Source: Aricia agestis (taxonomy: Eukaryota; Arthropoda; Insecta; Lepidoptera; Lycaenidae). Taken from it: a DNA stretch of 64,000 nt. Positions 11,301-20,049 of the stretch are shown in pieces. The number at the start of each line of letters is the position of its first letter. Within the stretch, counting starts at the first letter, position 1. The stretch spans positions 13,357,001-13,421,000 of the forward strand of contig NC_056425.1 in the NCBI RefSeq assembly GCF_905147365.1. Reading direction: 5' to 3'. Both the position numbers and the translations under genes were made by a program. The notes below the pieces were generated by a model that saw only the letters and a program-made list of their open reading frames with translations, did no database searches and had not been told where the DNA came from.

Positions 11301-14300
11301 TTTTGGATAGCTGACAAAATGGAGATGTTTTTAAGCTTATCTGCAAACAGACTTCCATAGATTTTTTTTAAGTATCGCTTAAAGAAAGACACATCTTAGG
11401 TTTTATTTTTGTTTGATTTTTCACTTTTCACCATCTTTTACGACTCATTTTATTCTGAAATTGTATTTTTTTTTTATTGTTATGGATAGAGCAATTCATT
11501 TTCTAAAATAAAACGTATAAACAAACATACCAGAGCCTCAGAATAAAAAAAGGAGATACAACAAAAGGCAAAAAATAGACTGTTTATGAAAAATACTTAA
11601 AATTAGATTATCTCGAAAACCATTGGATTTAGGATAGGGTGTTTCATAGTCAAATCAGTCAGAAATTATCTTAACTATAGCCCCTTAAAGGATCTAGGTC
11701 GACTTACGAGGTAACCCTGTATAATGAATGAAATGAATCATATGTCTATATTACATTATCCAATATCATTGACTCAATGATCTCGGATCCAATATATATG
11801 ATAATCTAATATCCCCCTTAGGGGGATATTAGATTATCATATATATTGGATCATGGATGATGATAATCTAATATCCCCCTTAGGGGGATATTAGATTATC
11901 ATATATATTGGATCCGAGATCATTGAGTCAATGATATTGGATAATGTAATATAGACATATGATTTATTTCTTCCTTGATCATAGATTTTTGACATTTGCT
12001 GAGAGATTGAATCCAATACGGTCATAGAAATAGGTGTTGCCAGTTATTTAATATAAAAAGAGTTTTTAATTTCTTGTTCCTTAATATGTTTCAAATGATG
12101 TAATGTACTTAATTGTTTTTCTAATTATATACTTGGATAATCTTGCTGAAATAAGAAAAAACAAGCCATATTAAAAATGACGATGTCTTTTGACAAATCG
12201 AATTTTCTGAGATCTAGTAACCCTGACGTCAATACCTGTCAGCGTTAGCGCTCTCCATTGGCTATTGAAACCACATATGACGTAAAATAGGATCAATGAA
12301 ATATGATAATGTAATATGCACATATGATCAAATGATCATATATATTGGATCCTATATATGATCATAGAAAAGATCATATATAAATAAGTCGAATCCCCAC
12401 CCCATTTACACGGGTGACTAACGGGTCGATTTTAGTCACCCGGCAAGTCACCAGTCAACAGTAGTATTCGCAGCAAGCGATCGCTTGCGACTGAGCGTTT
12501 GCACGGTCGATTTTAGTCACCAGCCGCATGCGGCCATTGGCCGCACGACTTTGGGGGTTGCGACTTTAGCCGCATGCGGGCTGCGGCGTAGTCGAATTGC
12601 CATTTACACGGTCGATTTTCGCCGTGCGGCGGAAATCGTGCGGCTTTAGTCACCCGTGTAAATCTACGAGTACCTAGATAAGATGCCTGCAATTCCGTTG
12701 CGCCAAAATTTGTGTATCCCTCAGGAACCTGCACAGGTTTTTCTGGGATGAAAAGTATCCTATTTCCTCTCTCAAGGTATCCTATCTCAACCGTCTATCC
12801 ACTACTAACATTTTACCACTCACCCGAAAATAGTCTCTATCGTACAGCGTATCCTCAATTCCGATGTCCATTTTGCTGTGCAACAAATCCTCGAGGGTGC
12901 GTATTGTGGTGGGGGGTTCTCTAAGCAGAGTGGACACGACTGTAGCATTGTAGTACTGGTATATCGTCAGTGTGAAGATCAGAGTCGAGAATATCAGTAT
13001 CTTGATTGCTGAGGATTGGCTGTATATGGGTATACCTGGAGACAAGATAATATAGAAGACCATATCAGAACAAACTAGATGTATACGACATAGGTATGTG
13101 GTTAAAGTTAATACTTTAATCGTGGTTTAAACATCATGTTATGTTGAGAAGGCACAATATATTGTTACAACGATTAGCAATGTCTAAAGTAGCTTTACAT
13201 TGGCAAGTGCATTTTTAAACCAAGCAGACGCTCTGCTGTGGCCTGTGATGCTGTCTGTTTAACGATCAGGTTCTGATATTCAGTCTTACGGCAAGAATGA
13301 AAAGGTAGGATTAAGATTAATGGTAGGATCCCTTTAGTGGCAAAATTCTTATTCTCTACCTATATGTTCTTTAAGTTAGTAAAGCGCCGTCGCATTGTGG
13401 AGCACGTAAGATTCGTACATTGACTCACCGCTACTTGTTTCTTTCAAATGTGTACAAAGGTAGCAACTAGTCTACTACTCCGCTTACTTCACTTACCTTG
13501 CTGTCCAACAGCTCCGCTCACAAACACGAACATGAGCGACAACGACGTATCATCAAAAGCGGACGCCCATAACATCGCGACCATTAGCGCCGCGGCCACG
13601 ACCAGTAACAACACCAGACACCCCCACACCGTGGTGGAGAGCGGCCGCGTAAACACTGAGTAGAAGCCGCCAGGGTACTTCGGGTGACGGAATATGAAGC
13701 AGGGCCTGGAAATAAGAGTTGTGCGTTTTTTTAAATAAAATAAGGGGGGCAAATGAGCAAACGGGCCACCTGATGGAAAGCAACTACCGTCGTCCATGGA
13801 CACTCGGAACATAAGAAGAGCTGCAGGTGCGTTGCCGGCTTTTGTGTGTGATGTTAGGAATCCTTAAAACTTTAAGTTCGCAACGCAATAATTATTATCA
13901 AGGAATTTAAAAAAGGAGAAGAGAGAAAGAGATAACCAAATGTAAAATGGAGAAGAGGCGGGGTCCAACCACATCTTAAAAATTGTGTTTTTTTAAATTA
14001 AATAAGGGGCAAACGAGCAAACGTGTCGCCTGATGGAAAGCAACTGCCGTCGCCCATAGACACTCGCAACATCAGAAGAGCTGCAGGTGCGTTGCCGGCC
14101 TTTAGATGTTATGTAATACCATAATACTTGAATGCTCCTTTACGTAATACTCAACTTTAACTTAATATTTAAACACTCTCTTACCTACAGCTCAAGATTT
14201 ATGTATAGGCAGTATAGGTAATAGGCCATACTATAGCGCTCTAGGGCCTAGGGGGGCGGCAGCGTTCTAGGATGGCGGCAGAGTTCGTACATAGGGGCGG

Positions 14301-15925
14301 CAAAATTAAAGTGGCCCAGATATACATATAAAAAACGAGCCATTGCCCGCGGATTCGCTCGCGTTAAGAAGTATTGTTATATACAAACTTTTGTGGCGGT
14401 ACCCACGATTCGCCTAGCATTCCTGCATCGCGCTATCGAAGTTTCGGAGAACGGCAAGATATGTCTGAAACATGTCTGAAATGACGTACTCAGTGGGCTT
14501 CGGCCAGACCGAGCATGCTATCTCTCGGTCGGAAGAGCTTCCTTTTCGGCCGCCACTAACAACGTTAAATTGGTGACCACCGACAAGAACAGGCATCCTT
14601 CTGGACATCAATCATCATCAACACTCCCCGCCCTGGCTTGAACGGGGCAGCCATAGGCTTCAACACTTCTCCCCTTCATCTCCTATTTTAACCCTTTGGG
14701 GTTGGAATTTATCAAAATCCTTTCTTAGCGGATGCCTTCGTCATAACATCTACCTGCATGCAAAATTTCAGCCCGATCCGTCCAGTGGTTTGGGCTGTGC
14801 GTTGATAGATCACCATGTCAGTCAGTCACCTTTGAGTTTTATATACTTATTATTTAATTATGTTAAAAAATATAAATCCGGTCCTGCTTAGTGCTTACCT
14901 GACCTTCCACACTTCCACAACATACTGAATAAACTGCGCCCTGTCCGCCCGGAAGAACACGCCGGATCCGCCCACGTCCCCCCTCCCCCGCTGCAGTTCC
15001 CCCACCATGCCGTCGAAAGAGCCGTTACGGAGGTACCCCCAGGATTTCGTCCGGACAAAGTCGCATCTGTAAGCACAGGATTAGAAGAGCAAACGAAAGT
15101 AACTAGCGAACTTGAAGTAGCCTATATACTAATATAGTCATAAAAAATATAAATTCGGCACTGAACAGGTGGGGATGACGTAAATATGGCTATTGCCTGG
15201 CCTGTCATTGCTCGTCTGTATCCCTCGCACTGTGCATATGACATATTAATAAAATAAGGACTGAAAGACACTTACTGAAAACCGTACATCGTTTGCAAAT
15301 AAGTCAGGATCCTGTAGATCTTAGATTTGTGGACCGCATCCCTAGTGGGTGGTCTCCAGCGGTCAATGAAGTGTAGGTACGTCTCGTTCACCACATTGTC
15401 TGTCACAACTATGGGGCACTTGAGTGTCACACCCCCCAGAACGGTCCCAAGTCTTGGTTTGCGAGTGATATTGGTCACTTTAGCATCAATGTAGCCGAGG
15501 TGCTTTACTATAACTTTGCCCCTAGTATAAAATCCAGTGTTAAAGATCTCATGCAGATCAAATTGGTTTTTCACAAGTATGTTAACATCTGAATCTATTT
15601 CTATTGGATATTGTGATAAACTAGCAACAGTATTTGTGAAATTTGAGCCAACTACAATCCATGTGTTCGGTAAATTAAATGAAGCGTTTGATAAAACATG
15701 ATCCCAACTTTCGCAGTCACTATCAATGATGAAACCATGTTTGGATTTCGCAAAATGATATTTTCTATTTATTTGCTGGCAGTTCACAAATATTTGCATC
15801 TCATTAAACATTTTCTGAATCAAGGAAGAGTTGTACTCATTCTCACAGTGATAAAGTATTCCATAGCTTATGTATTTAAGCTTTAAAATGTTTAATATTA
15901 CCAAAATATTATTTGGAGACAACAT
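8341..15925 (-). CDS. Ir75: Ir75-family ionotropic receptor, 3' end beyond the window
   Basis: Five phase-compatible exons are visible on the minus strand: 15276-15925, 14899-15066, 13497-13705, 12824-13035 and 8341-8612 (about 503 codons), each with GT/AG borders. Exon 1 (217 codons, hydrophobic start MLSPNNILVILNI) is the divergent N-terminal region. Exon 2 encodes 'WGYLRNGSFDGMVGELQRGR', the S1 ligand-binding part of Ir75 proteins. Exon 3 has 'RPCFIFRHP', then a membrane segment (about 20 residues of V/L/A) and the pore region ending 'GAVGQQG'. Exon 4 carries the second membrane segment, and exon 5 the S2 lobe with 'GGFAFHLE' and 'KGSPYREFF'. Family members are chemosensory cation channel subunits, often tuned to acids, acting with Ir8a in antennal neurons. 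The last exon(s) with the third membrane helix are missing: exon 5 ends mid-codon at a GTATGT donor, and nothing suitable lies between 1 and 8340. The exact subtype is not determined. Confidence 0.9.
8778..9028. mobile_element. hAT-like MITE, 251 bp
   Basis: The ends are CAGCCTTTCCCAAAGTGGG and, in reverse, CAGGGGTTCCCAAACTTA, the typical CAG..TTCCCAA hAT terminus. The flanking 8-mers CTATAGAC and TTATAAAC match at 6 of 8 positions. It lies in intron 4 of the Ir75 gene. Confidence 0.6.
9183..9240 (+). repeat. partial copy of the 12404-12663 MITE
   Basis: This 58-bp stretch (ATTTACACGGGTGACT ... AGTCACCCGGCAAGTCACC) matches the first part of the full MITE at 12404-12663 in the same orientation. 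It stands immediately left of the mariner insertion complex. Confidence 0.55.
9273..11719 (-). mobile_element. mariner-superfamily transposon with 440-bp terminal inverted repeats
   Basis: The element begins CAGGGTTACCTCGTAAGTCG and ends with the reverse complement. A TA lies on each side (9271-9272, 11720-11721), as expected of Tc1/mariner insertions. The inverted repeats extend 9273-9712 and 11280-11719, about 440 bp each with few mismatches, far longer than the roughly 30 bp usual for mariner. Between them lies an uninterrupted transposase ORF. It sits in intron 4 of the Ir75 gene, in the same orientation. Confidence 0.9.
9835..10923 (-). CDS. mariner/IS630-superfamily transposase (DD41D-type spacing)
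   Basis: The protein has 362 residues from MAAYTNEEY; the frame stays open 17 codons further upstream (to 10974), but this Met suits the family better. The N-terminal region (about 1-55: 'YTNEEYADMLLCYG ... RRFPNRRAPDVSVF') is the DUF4817-like helix-turn-helix found in arthropod transposases. A GRPR motif follows ('GRPRVNDDDE'). The catalytic triad reads WTDESKF, WFQHDGCPAHY and SPDLTPMDYYVWG. By my count 41 residues separate the second Asp from the Asp in TPMD, unlike the 34 of classical mariner. There are no stops or frameshifts, so activity is plausible. It catalyses cut-and-paste transposition at TA sites. Confidence 0.9.
   Translation of the reverse strand: MAAYTNEEYADMLLCYGYCDGVSSRARAEYTRRFPNRRAPDVSVFDGVYRRIRETGSVSRRRSDLGRPRVNDDDEQDNDIVQRFRSDPTTTTSVVARDLGCSQWKVWSTVHTAGLYPYHYTPVQVIEEGDPVRRLDFCRFMLHADLEDPNFFKRILWTDESKFDKDGITNYHNAHYWASKADGNPKKKRAKGSQRRFSLNVWMGIVCNHLIGPYFLPENLNGETYENFLTEELPQLLQDLPAEITQNMWFQHDGCPAHYRRSVRQLLDTTYPNKWIGRGGPTPWPARSPDLTPMDYYVWGHMKTLVYDDPNPITSVEVLRQKIIDAADKMRTTLTTGVVKSALRKRMRICVRNRGGHVENEL
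11736..11964. repeat. 229-bp compound palindrome
   Basis: The outer arms (from AATCATATGTCTATATTACA at 11736, mirrored to 11964) enclose two internal hairpins. Each internal hairpin has the arm TGATAATCTAATATCCCCC around TTA. Related 'CATTATC'/'GATAATG' motifs at 9255 and 12300-12322 suggest the mariner and this palindrome lie inside an older TIR element of about 3 kb. No coding content. Confidence 0.75.
12404..12663 (+). mobile_element. GC-rich MITE with 'TTTACACGGGTGACT' ends
   Basis: The left end is CATTTACACGGGTGACT and the right end AGTCACCCGTGTAAATC. Internally it repeats the words 'GTCGATTTTAGTCACC' and 'GCCGCATGCGG' several times in both orientations. It lies in Ir75 intron 4. No ORF of interest. 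Confidence 0.65.
13730..14110. repeat. two tandem copies of a moth dispersed repeat
   Basis: Two copies (about 13735-13855 and 13984-14105) share 'CCTGATGGAAAGCAACT', 'GACACTCG' and 'AGAAGAGCTGCAGGTGCGTT'. The same repeat occurs at 39124-39360, 39757-39890 (minus) and 56640-56995 (minus). They lie in Ir75 intron 2. The segment from 14111 to 14898 is further intron sequence with no recognisable gene. Confidence 0.65.
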
Positions 15926-16258
15926 TTTTACTATATAAGTTTAAATCTAGTGGCTTGAGCTAGAAATGATTAGAGAATAAATATTCTACCGCTATTAGCA
16001 GCACTGACAAGAAAATAGCTAGAAAATTATGCAGCATTACTGTCAACAACATTCAGATTCATTCAACTTCTTTTGAATTTTTAAGCTATAAATGAAGCTT
16101 TTTAACAGAAGCATGGGAATAAAGTTAAAACGGCAATACTGGTAAATTCAATTTATTTTTTTAAGTATGTAACTATGCAATAAATAATACAGTAAAATAA
16201 TTTAACACATAAAGGGGCAAAAATAAAAATTTATCTCACAAACTCAAGTCTTCCATTT
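15926..16258. other. spacer between the LanC-like gene and the Ir75 gene
   Basis: This 333-bp AT-rich spacer separates two genes on the minus strand. It should contain the 3' UTR of the LanC-like gene (a TTTATT, i.e. AATAAA on the minus strand, lies near 16150) and the promoter of the Ir75 gene. I see no other feature. Confidence 0.5.
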
Positions 16259-17560
16259 CTATATGTACTGTATAGAAAAAACATCTTGGAAAGGGAACTC
16301 TGCTTTATCTGGCACAAGTAAATCTGCCAAAAAGCAGACAGTTCCTGCTGTACCTTCGTATAAACTGTGTGGACTGTCAGGCAAACGGGCATCCTTCAAA
16401 AATTCACCTGTATACATGAAGTCAGCAAACATTTTGGCTCTGTGCAAGTATTTCTCATCACCAGTTAACCTGTACAGCAGCAGAAATACATAGCCACTAC
16501 CTGCGACCCCGTGGCAAATACCTGGACCTTTCCGCAGCAGACCTTTGTTCCACACAACCTCACCAGCTCGGATGCAAGCATTCATGTATTTTGTATCCTT
16601 GAACACCAAATATGCCTTAGCCATTAAGTAAATGGTACCGGGGGCTCCATGACACCAGTGAACCAGCTTGTGATCCGACATAGTAATCTCCTCCAAACAG
16701 CATGGCCAATTACCTTCCGAAGTCTGGAGAGATGCCAGAAAGTCAGTGGTCGCCTGAATATCTTGAGCTGCTGATTTATTGTAGTCCAGGTAACCTGGTA
16801 CAGAAAGCAACATTTGTAGAATGAAGCTAACTCCGTGGGCAGCACCGAGGTATTGTGTGTTGTAGTAGTGGTACATAAGAGGACACGGGCTCCGGTTTCT
16901 TCTGGAGAATTCCTTCCCAGACAAGACTATGACGTCACATATTTGGTATAGCTCCTCATTCGTGAATACTTGAGTTTTTAGTTCGCGCGTCAGCCACAGC
17001 GCGCCGGCGAGGTAGCCCGAACGACCAACGAAAAACTCGTCACCACCGCACTTCAGAAACTTTGGGTTCAGATACTGTTCGTGCAGAGATTTGTACATTT
17101 GGACATAATCTACGAAGTGACTGTCGCCTAGTTCCTTCTTTACGACTGCGGCTAGAGCGAACGTACCAGCGTCGCCGAGTAAAAACGACGTCTTTTCTCC
17201 CGCCGAAACGTTCAGAGCGGGGGTAAGATATTCAAGAGCTTTCTCCATGTAGACACCCTTGTTCTCTGAGAGCAGGGGATTCTTAGCCAACTGATAAAAC
17301 ATGAACGAAACGCCGGTAACACCGACGTATAGCCCTCCGTCGACATACTTAGACGTTGCCGGAAACTTTTTCGTAATATATTTTATGTGCTCCTCGATCC
17401 GATTGTTTAATTCATATTTATTGATCGTAAACTTTACTCCTGGCTGTAAATCTTGGTAAGGATTTGGAAAATATCTCACCATTTTGTTCGCAGGACACGC
17501 AAAGGTAAAAAATCTATGGAGGATAGGGACTGGATTAGCAATCCGCAAAATCTTGATCAT
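16259..17560 (-). CDS. LanC-like protein
   Basis: This is a single-exon gene for 433 residues, closest by eye to the insect LanC-like protein 3 homologue. LanC-like proteins have an alpha/alpha-barrel with a zinc centre and are linked in animals to glutathione addition to dehydrated peptides. Barrel motifs recur as GxxG/GxxHG: 'GGLYVGVTG' (75-83), 'GRSGYLAGALWL' (179-190), 'GAAHGVSF' (239-246), 'HWCHGAPGT' (301-309) and 'ICHGVAGSGY' (348-357). Cys303, Cys349 and His350 match the zinc ligands. The first 26 residues look like an extension; MVRYFPNPY (Met27, 17482) resembles the usual family start and may be the true one. No introns interrupt it although neighbouring genes have several, so an ancient retrocopy is possible. 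Confidence 0.9.
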   Translation of the reverse strand: MIKILRIANPVPILHRFFTFACPANKMVRYFPNPYQDLQPGVKFTINKYELNNRIEEHIKYITKKFPATSKYVDGGLYVGVTGVSFMFYQLAKNPLLSENKGVYMEKALEYLTPALNVSAGEKTSFLLGDAGTFALAAVVKKELGDSHFVDYVQMYKSLHEQYLNPKFLKCGGDEFFVGRSGYLAGALWLTRELKTQVFTNEELYQICDVIVLSGKEFSRRNRSPCPLMYHYYNTQYLGAAHGVSFILQMLLSVPGYLDYNKSAAQDIQATTDFLASLQTSEGNWPCCLEEITMSDHKLVHWCHGAPGTIYLMAKAYLVFKDTKYMNACIRAGEVVWNKGLLRKGPGICHGVAGSGYVFLLLYRLTGDEKYLHRAKMFADFMYTGEFLKDARLPDSPHSLYEGTAGTVCFLADLLVPDKAEFPFQDVFSIQYI

Positions 17561-17707
17561 TAATTACTCAACGATTCATGTAAATTTGCTATAAAATTAA
17601 TTATTATTATTTTTGTTTAATTTCGAATTTTGTTTTTGTTTTTTTCGTCGTATACCTATCGTAGACACAGATTACTAGTAGGTACCTACCTAAAAAAATA
17701 TATATAT

Positions 17708-19601
17708 GTGACTGTGTCTAGTAAAAGGGACCACTTTGAGGATTTTAGTTATCGAGTTATAAGCGATTTTCTAAAATTTGTCGAAAACTATGCAGATTGA
17801 GTTTTTTTTACTAATCGGTTATTAATACCTTAAATAACATTATGTATATAATAATACAAATATAATCATAATATTTCAGTATCATAATAGGTCACGAAGT
17901 TTAGTACCAAGGGTACCACTTTGAGGTAATATTTGACAAGTGAAGTATTTTTCATTTGGCTCGATATTGCGCCGTTTCAGCTTGCCATAATTCAGACACT
18001 GTTACGGCAGTTCTTGTCGGTAATGAAACTGGCGAAATAATGAATGTGCATTCATACAATTGGGCCGATTTTTTTAAAGAAAAATCCCCACAAAGCGTGC
18101 CCATGCTGCTTTCTTACAACCACTACAAAGCATCCATTAATGATCCTGGAGTCCTGCAATGTACCAAAAGGTTTGATGACCAAGATATCAAAAACATCGC
18201 AGTTTTTAATCCAACTTGTGATTTCACTCGAAATGCTAGTCCGACTACAATACCGCCTGTAAGGTTATCGTATGAGCGACAACAATATTTGTTCCAAAAA
18301 ATTCGTCAGTATGTTTCCCCTGACGCTCAAGATGTGTTGTGTCCAGAACCTATAAAAACCATTACAACAAGTGCTACGGAAAATCCATTACATGACGTGG
18401 TAATGCCGCTCATAAGTACTGACTCAGCAACCCCATCGACGTCGGTACTCACGATAGAAAGCCAAAGACGTAAAACACCCAAATGCGGCTACTGTGGCCA
18501 ACTGGGCCACAGAAATCAAAAAAGAAATAACGTTTATTTTTGCAAACAAAGGGAACTTGATGAGCGCTCTGAATCTGGTTAATAGTTTAAGAAATAAAAA
18601 AAAATGATTTCTTTTTGCTTAAATTATTTTAGTTTGTCAAGCTGTTTTTTTTGTAAGCAAAATATACTTAAAGTTTTTTGTAAGTAAGCCAGTGTAAAGT
18701 TTAGTGAAGTGGTACCTGACTTAGAATATTAATGAATAATTTCCTTACAAACGAATATTCGCAGAAAAACATTTATTTTACTATCAAAATACATTTACTT
18801 TACTATTTAACATAGTGATAACACGATTTCTGTAATATTAATCATGTTAAATAGTAGTTATTTTACTTGTGACACTAAACTTTACTAGGTCCTCAAAGTG
18901 GTACCCTAATTATATTTCCGTAGGAAAAACACTATCAAACCACTAAACTTTAAAACACGATAATTACTACAAAACATAGTACATAGCATCATTACTATCT
19001 TTGGATCTCTGTGCTTATGTATATTTTAGCTGATTTTGTGATGTTACTTTAAAAAATCATAAAATTTAGTTGTTTTATGTTATGACAATGTGTAAAACTA
19101 ATTTATGATAATTTTAATACTTTTGATTAAAAAAACATAAAAGATACATAGTATTTTTATTTTTTCCGTTCCTTTACTACTTCAAATATATAACCATAAT
19201 TAATAATCCATTGAGTATAGCGTATTTTCTTAAAATTATTCAGTAATTAAGATACTTCATTTTTTCCACTCTTGCATGTTTCTTCTTTGTAAACCTTTCA
19301 AACCATTACAGTTATTGAGACCATTGATATCTTTTTTCAATCTTTGATGATAGTAGATTAACTTGGTACCAATCATTCCATAACTTCCTAGTAGAAGTGT
19401 ATTTTTCACGAGCTTAAACTTCAAAGTCATTTTTCTCAACTTGTACATTTTGCCTACTACAAGTTTAAAAAAATATTAAAAAATAATGGTTGCATCTAAG
19501 AAAATGATTCTTTTTTTACTCGATAGGTAATTTTATCTAGTTTTAGAAGATATCAATAACTCCATACCGCTTAAGTGGTCCCTTTTCCCTGGCACAGTCA
19601 C
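17708..19601. mobile_element. decayed DNA transposon with GTGACTGTG ends
   Basis: The left end GTGACTGTG...AAAAGGGACCACTT and the right end in reverse complement match over about 30 bp with small gaps. 'CCACTTTGAGG' motifs recur inside both ends (17730, 17910, reverse at 18893). The flanks are ATAT-rich, so the target duplication is ambiguous. It carries a fragment of a coding region (17944-18582) and otherwise AT-rich sequence without an intact transposase. The superfamily is not identified. Confidence 0.65.
17944..18582 (+). pseudogene. C-terminal fragment of a transposon protein with zinc-knuckle-like end
   Basis: The open frame follows a TGA at 17941 and has no upstream ATG; the first usable triplet is TTG at 17956, or it may be a 3' exon (a TTTCAG precedes 17980). 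It encodes about 208 residues with 'SVPMLLSYNHYKASIND' and ends with 'KCGYCGQLGHRN', a C-x2-C-x4-H cluster with a later Cys. This resembles the C-terminal tail of a DNA-transposon protein. It lies between the terminal repeats of the element at 17708-19601. I cannot name the family. Confidence 0.5.
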
Positions 19602-20049
19602 ATATGTGTAGAGTGTAGACACAGATTACTAGTATATATTTGTGTAGAATCGTAGAGTAGTGTCATTCTCTAATATCTAATCTCATATGTCAATGTCATT
19701 TGCATTTTTTTAAATATTTTTAGCAGAAAAAAACAGTAAATAATTTTTGAATCTGAATTTAATTGACATTATGCCTTGCACCTAGGATAATAAAATTGTA
19801 CAAATTATAAATACTGAAGCAAACATTTACTAGCTCTAACTTATGACTCTTCCAATTTGCTTACAATGTACAATCAACAATGTAATATTAGGCTGATACA
19901 GTAACTTAGCAACAAGATGTAATATAGACTAAGTGGACCAAAACTGTATTTTCTACGAATTTATTTTCGTATTATGTAATAATATTTTTAATGGGACCAA
20001 AATATATATACAAACCTTTTTGTACAGTTGATATTTTCCTACTAAACTA

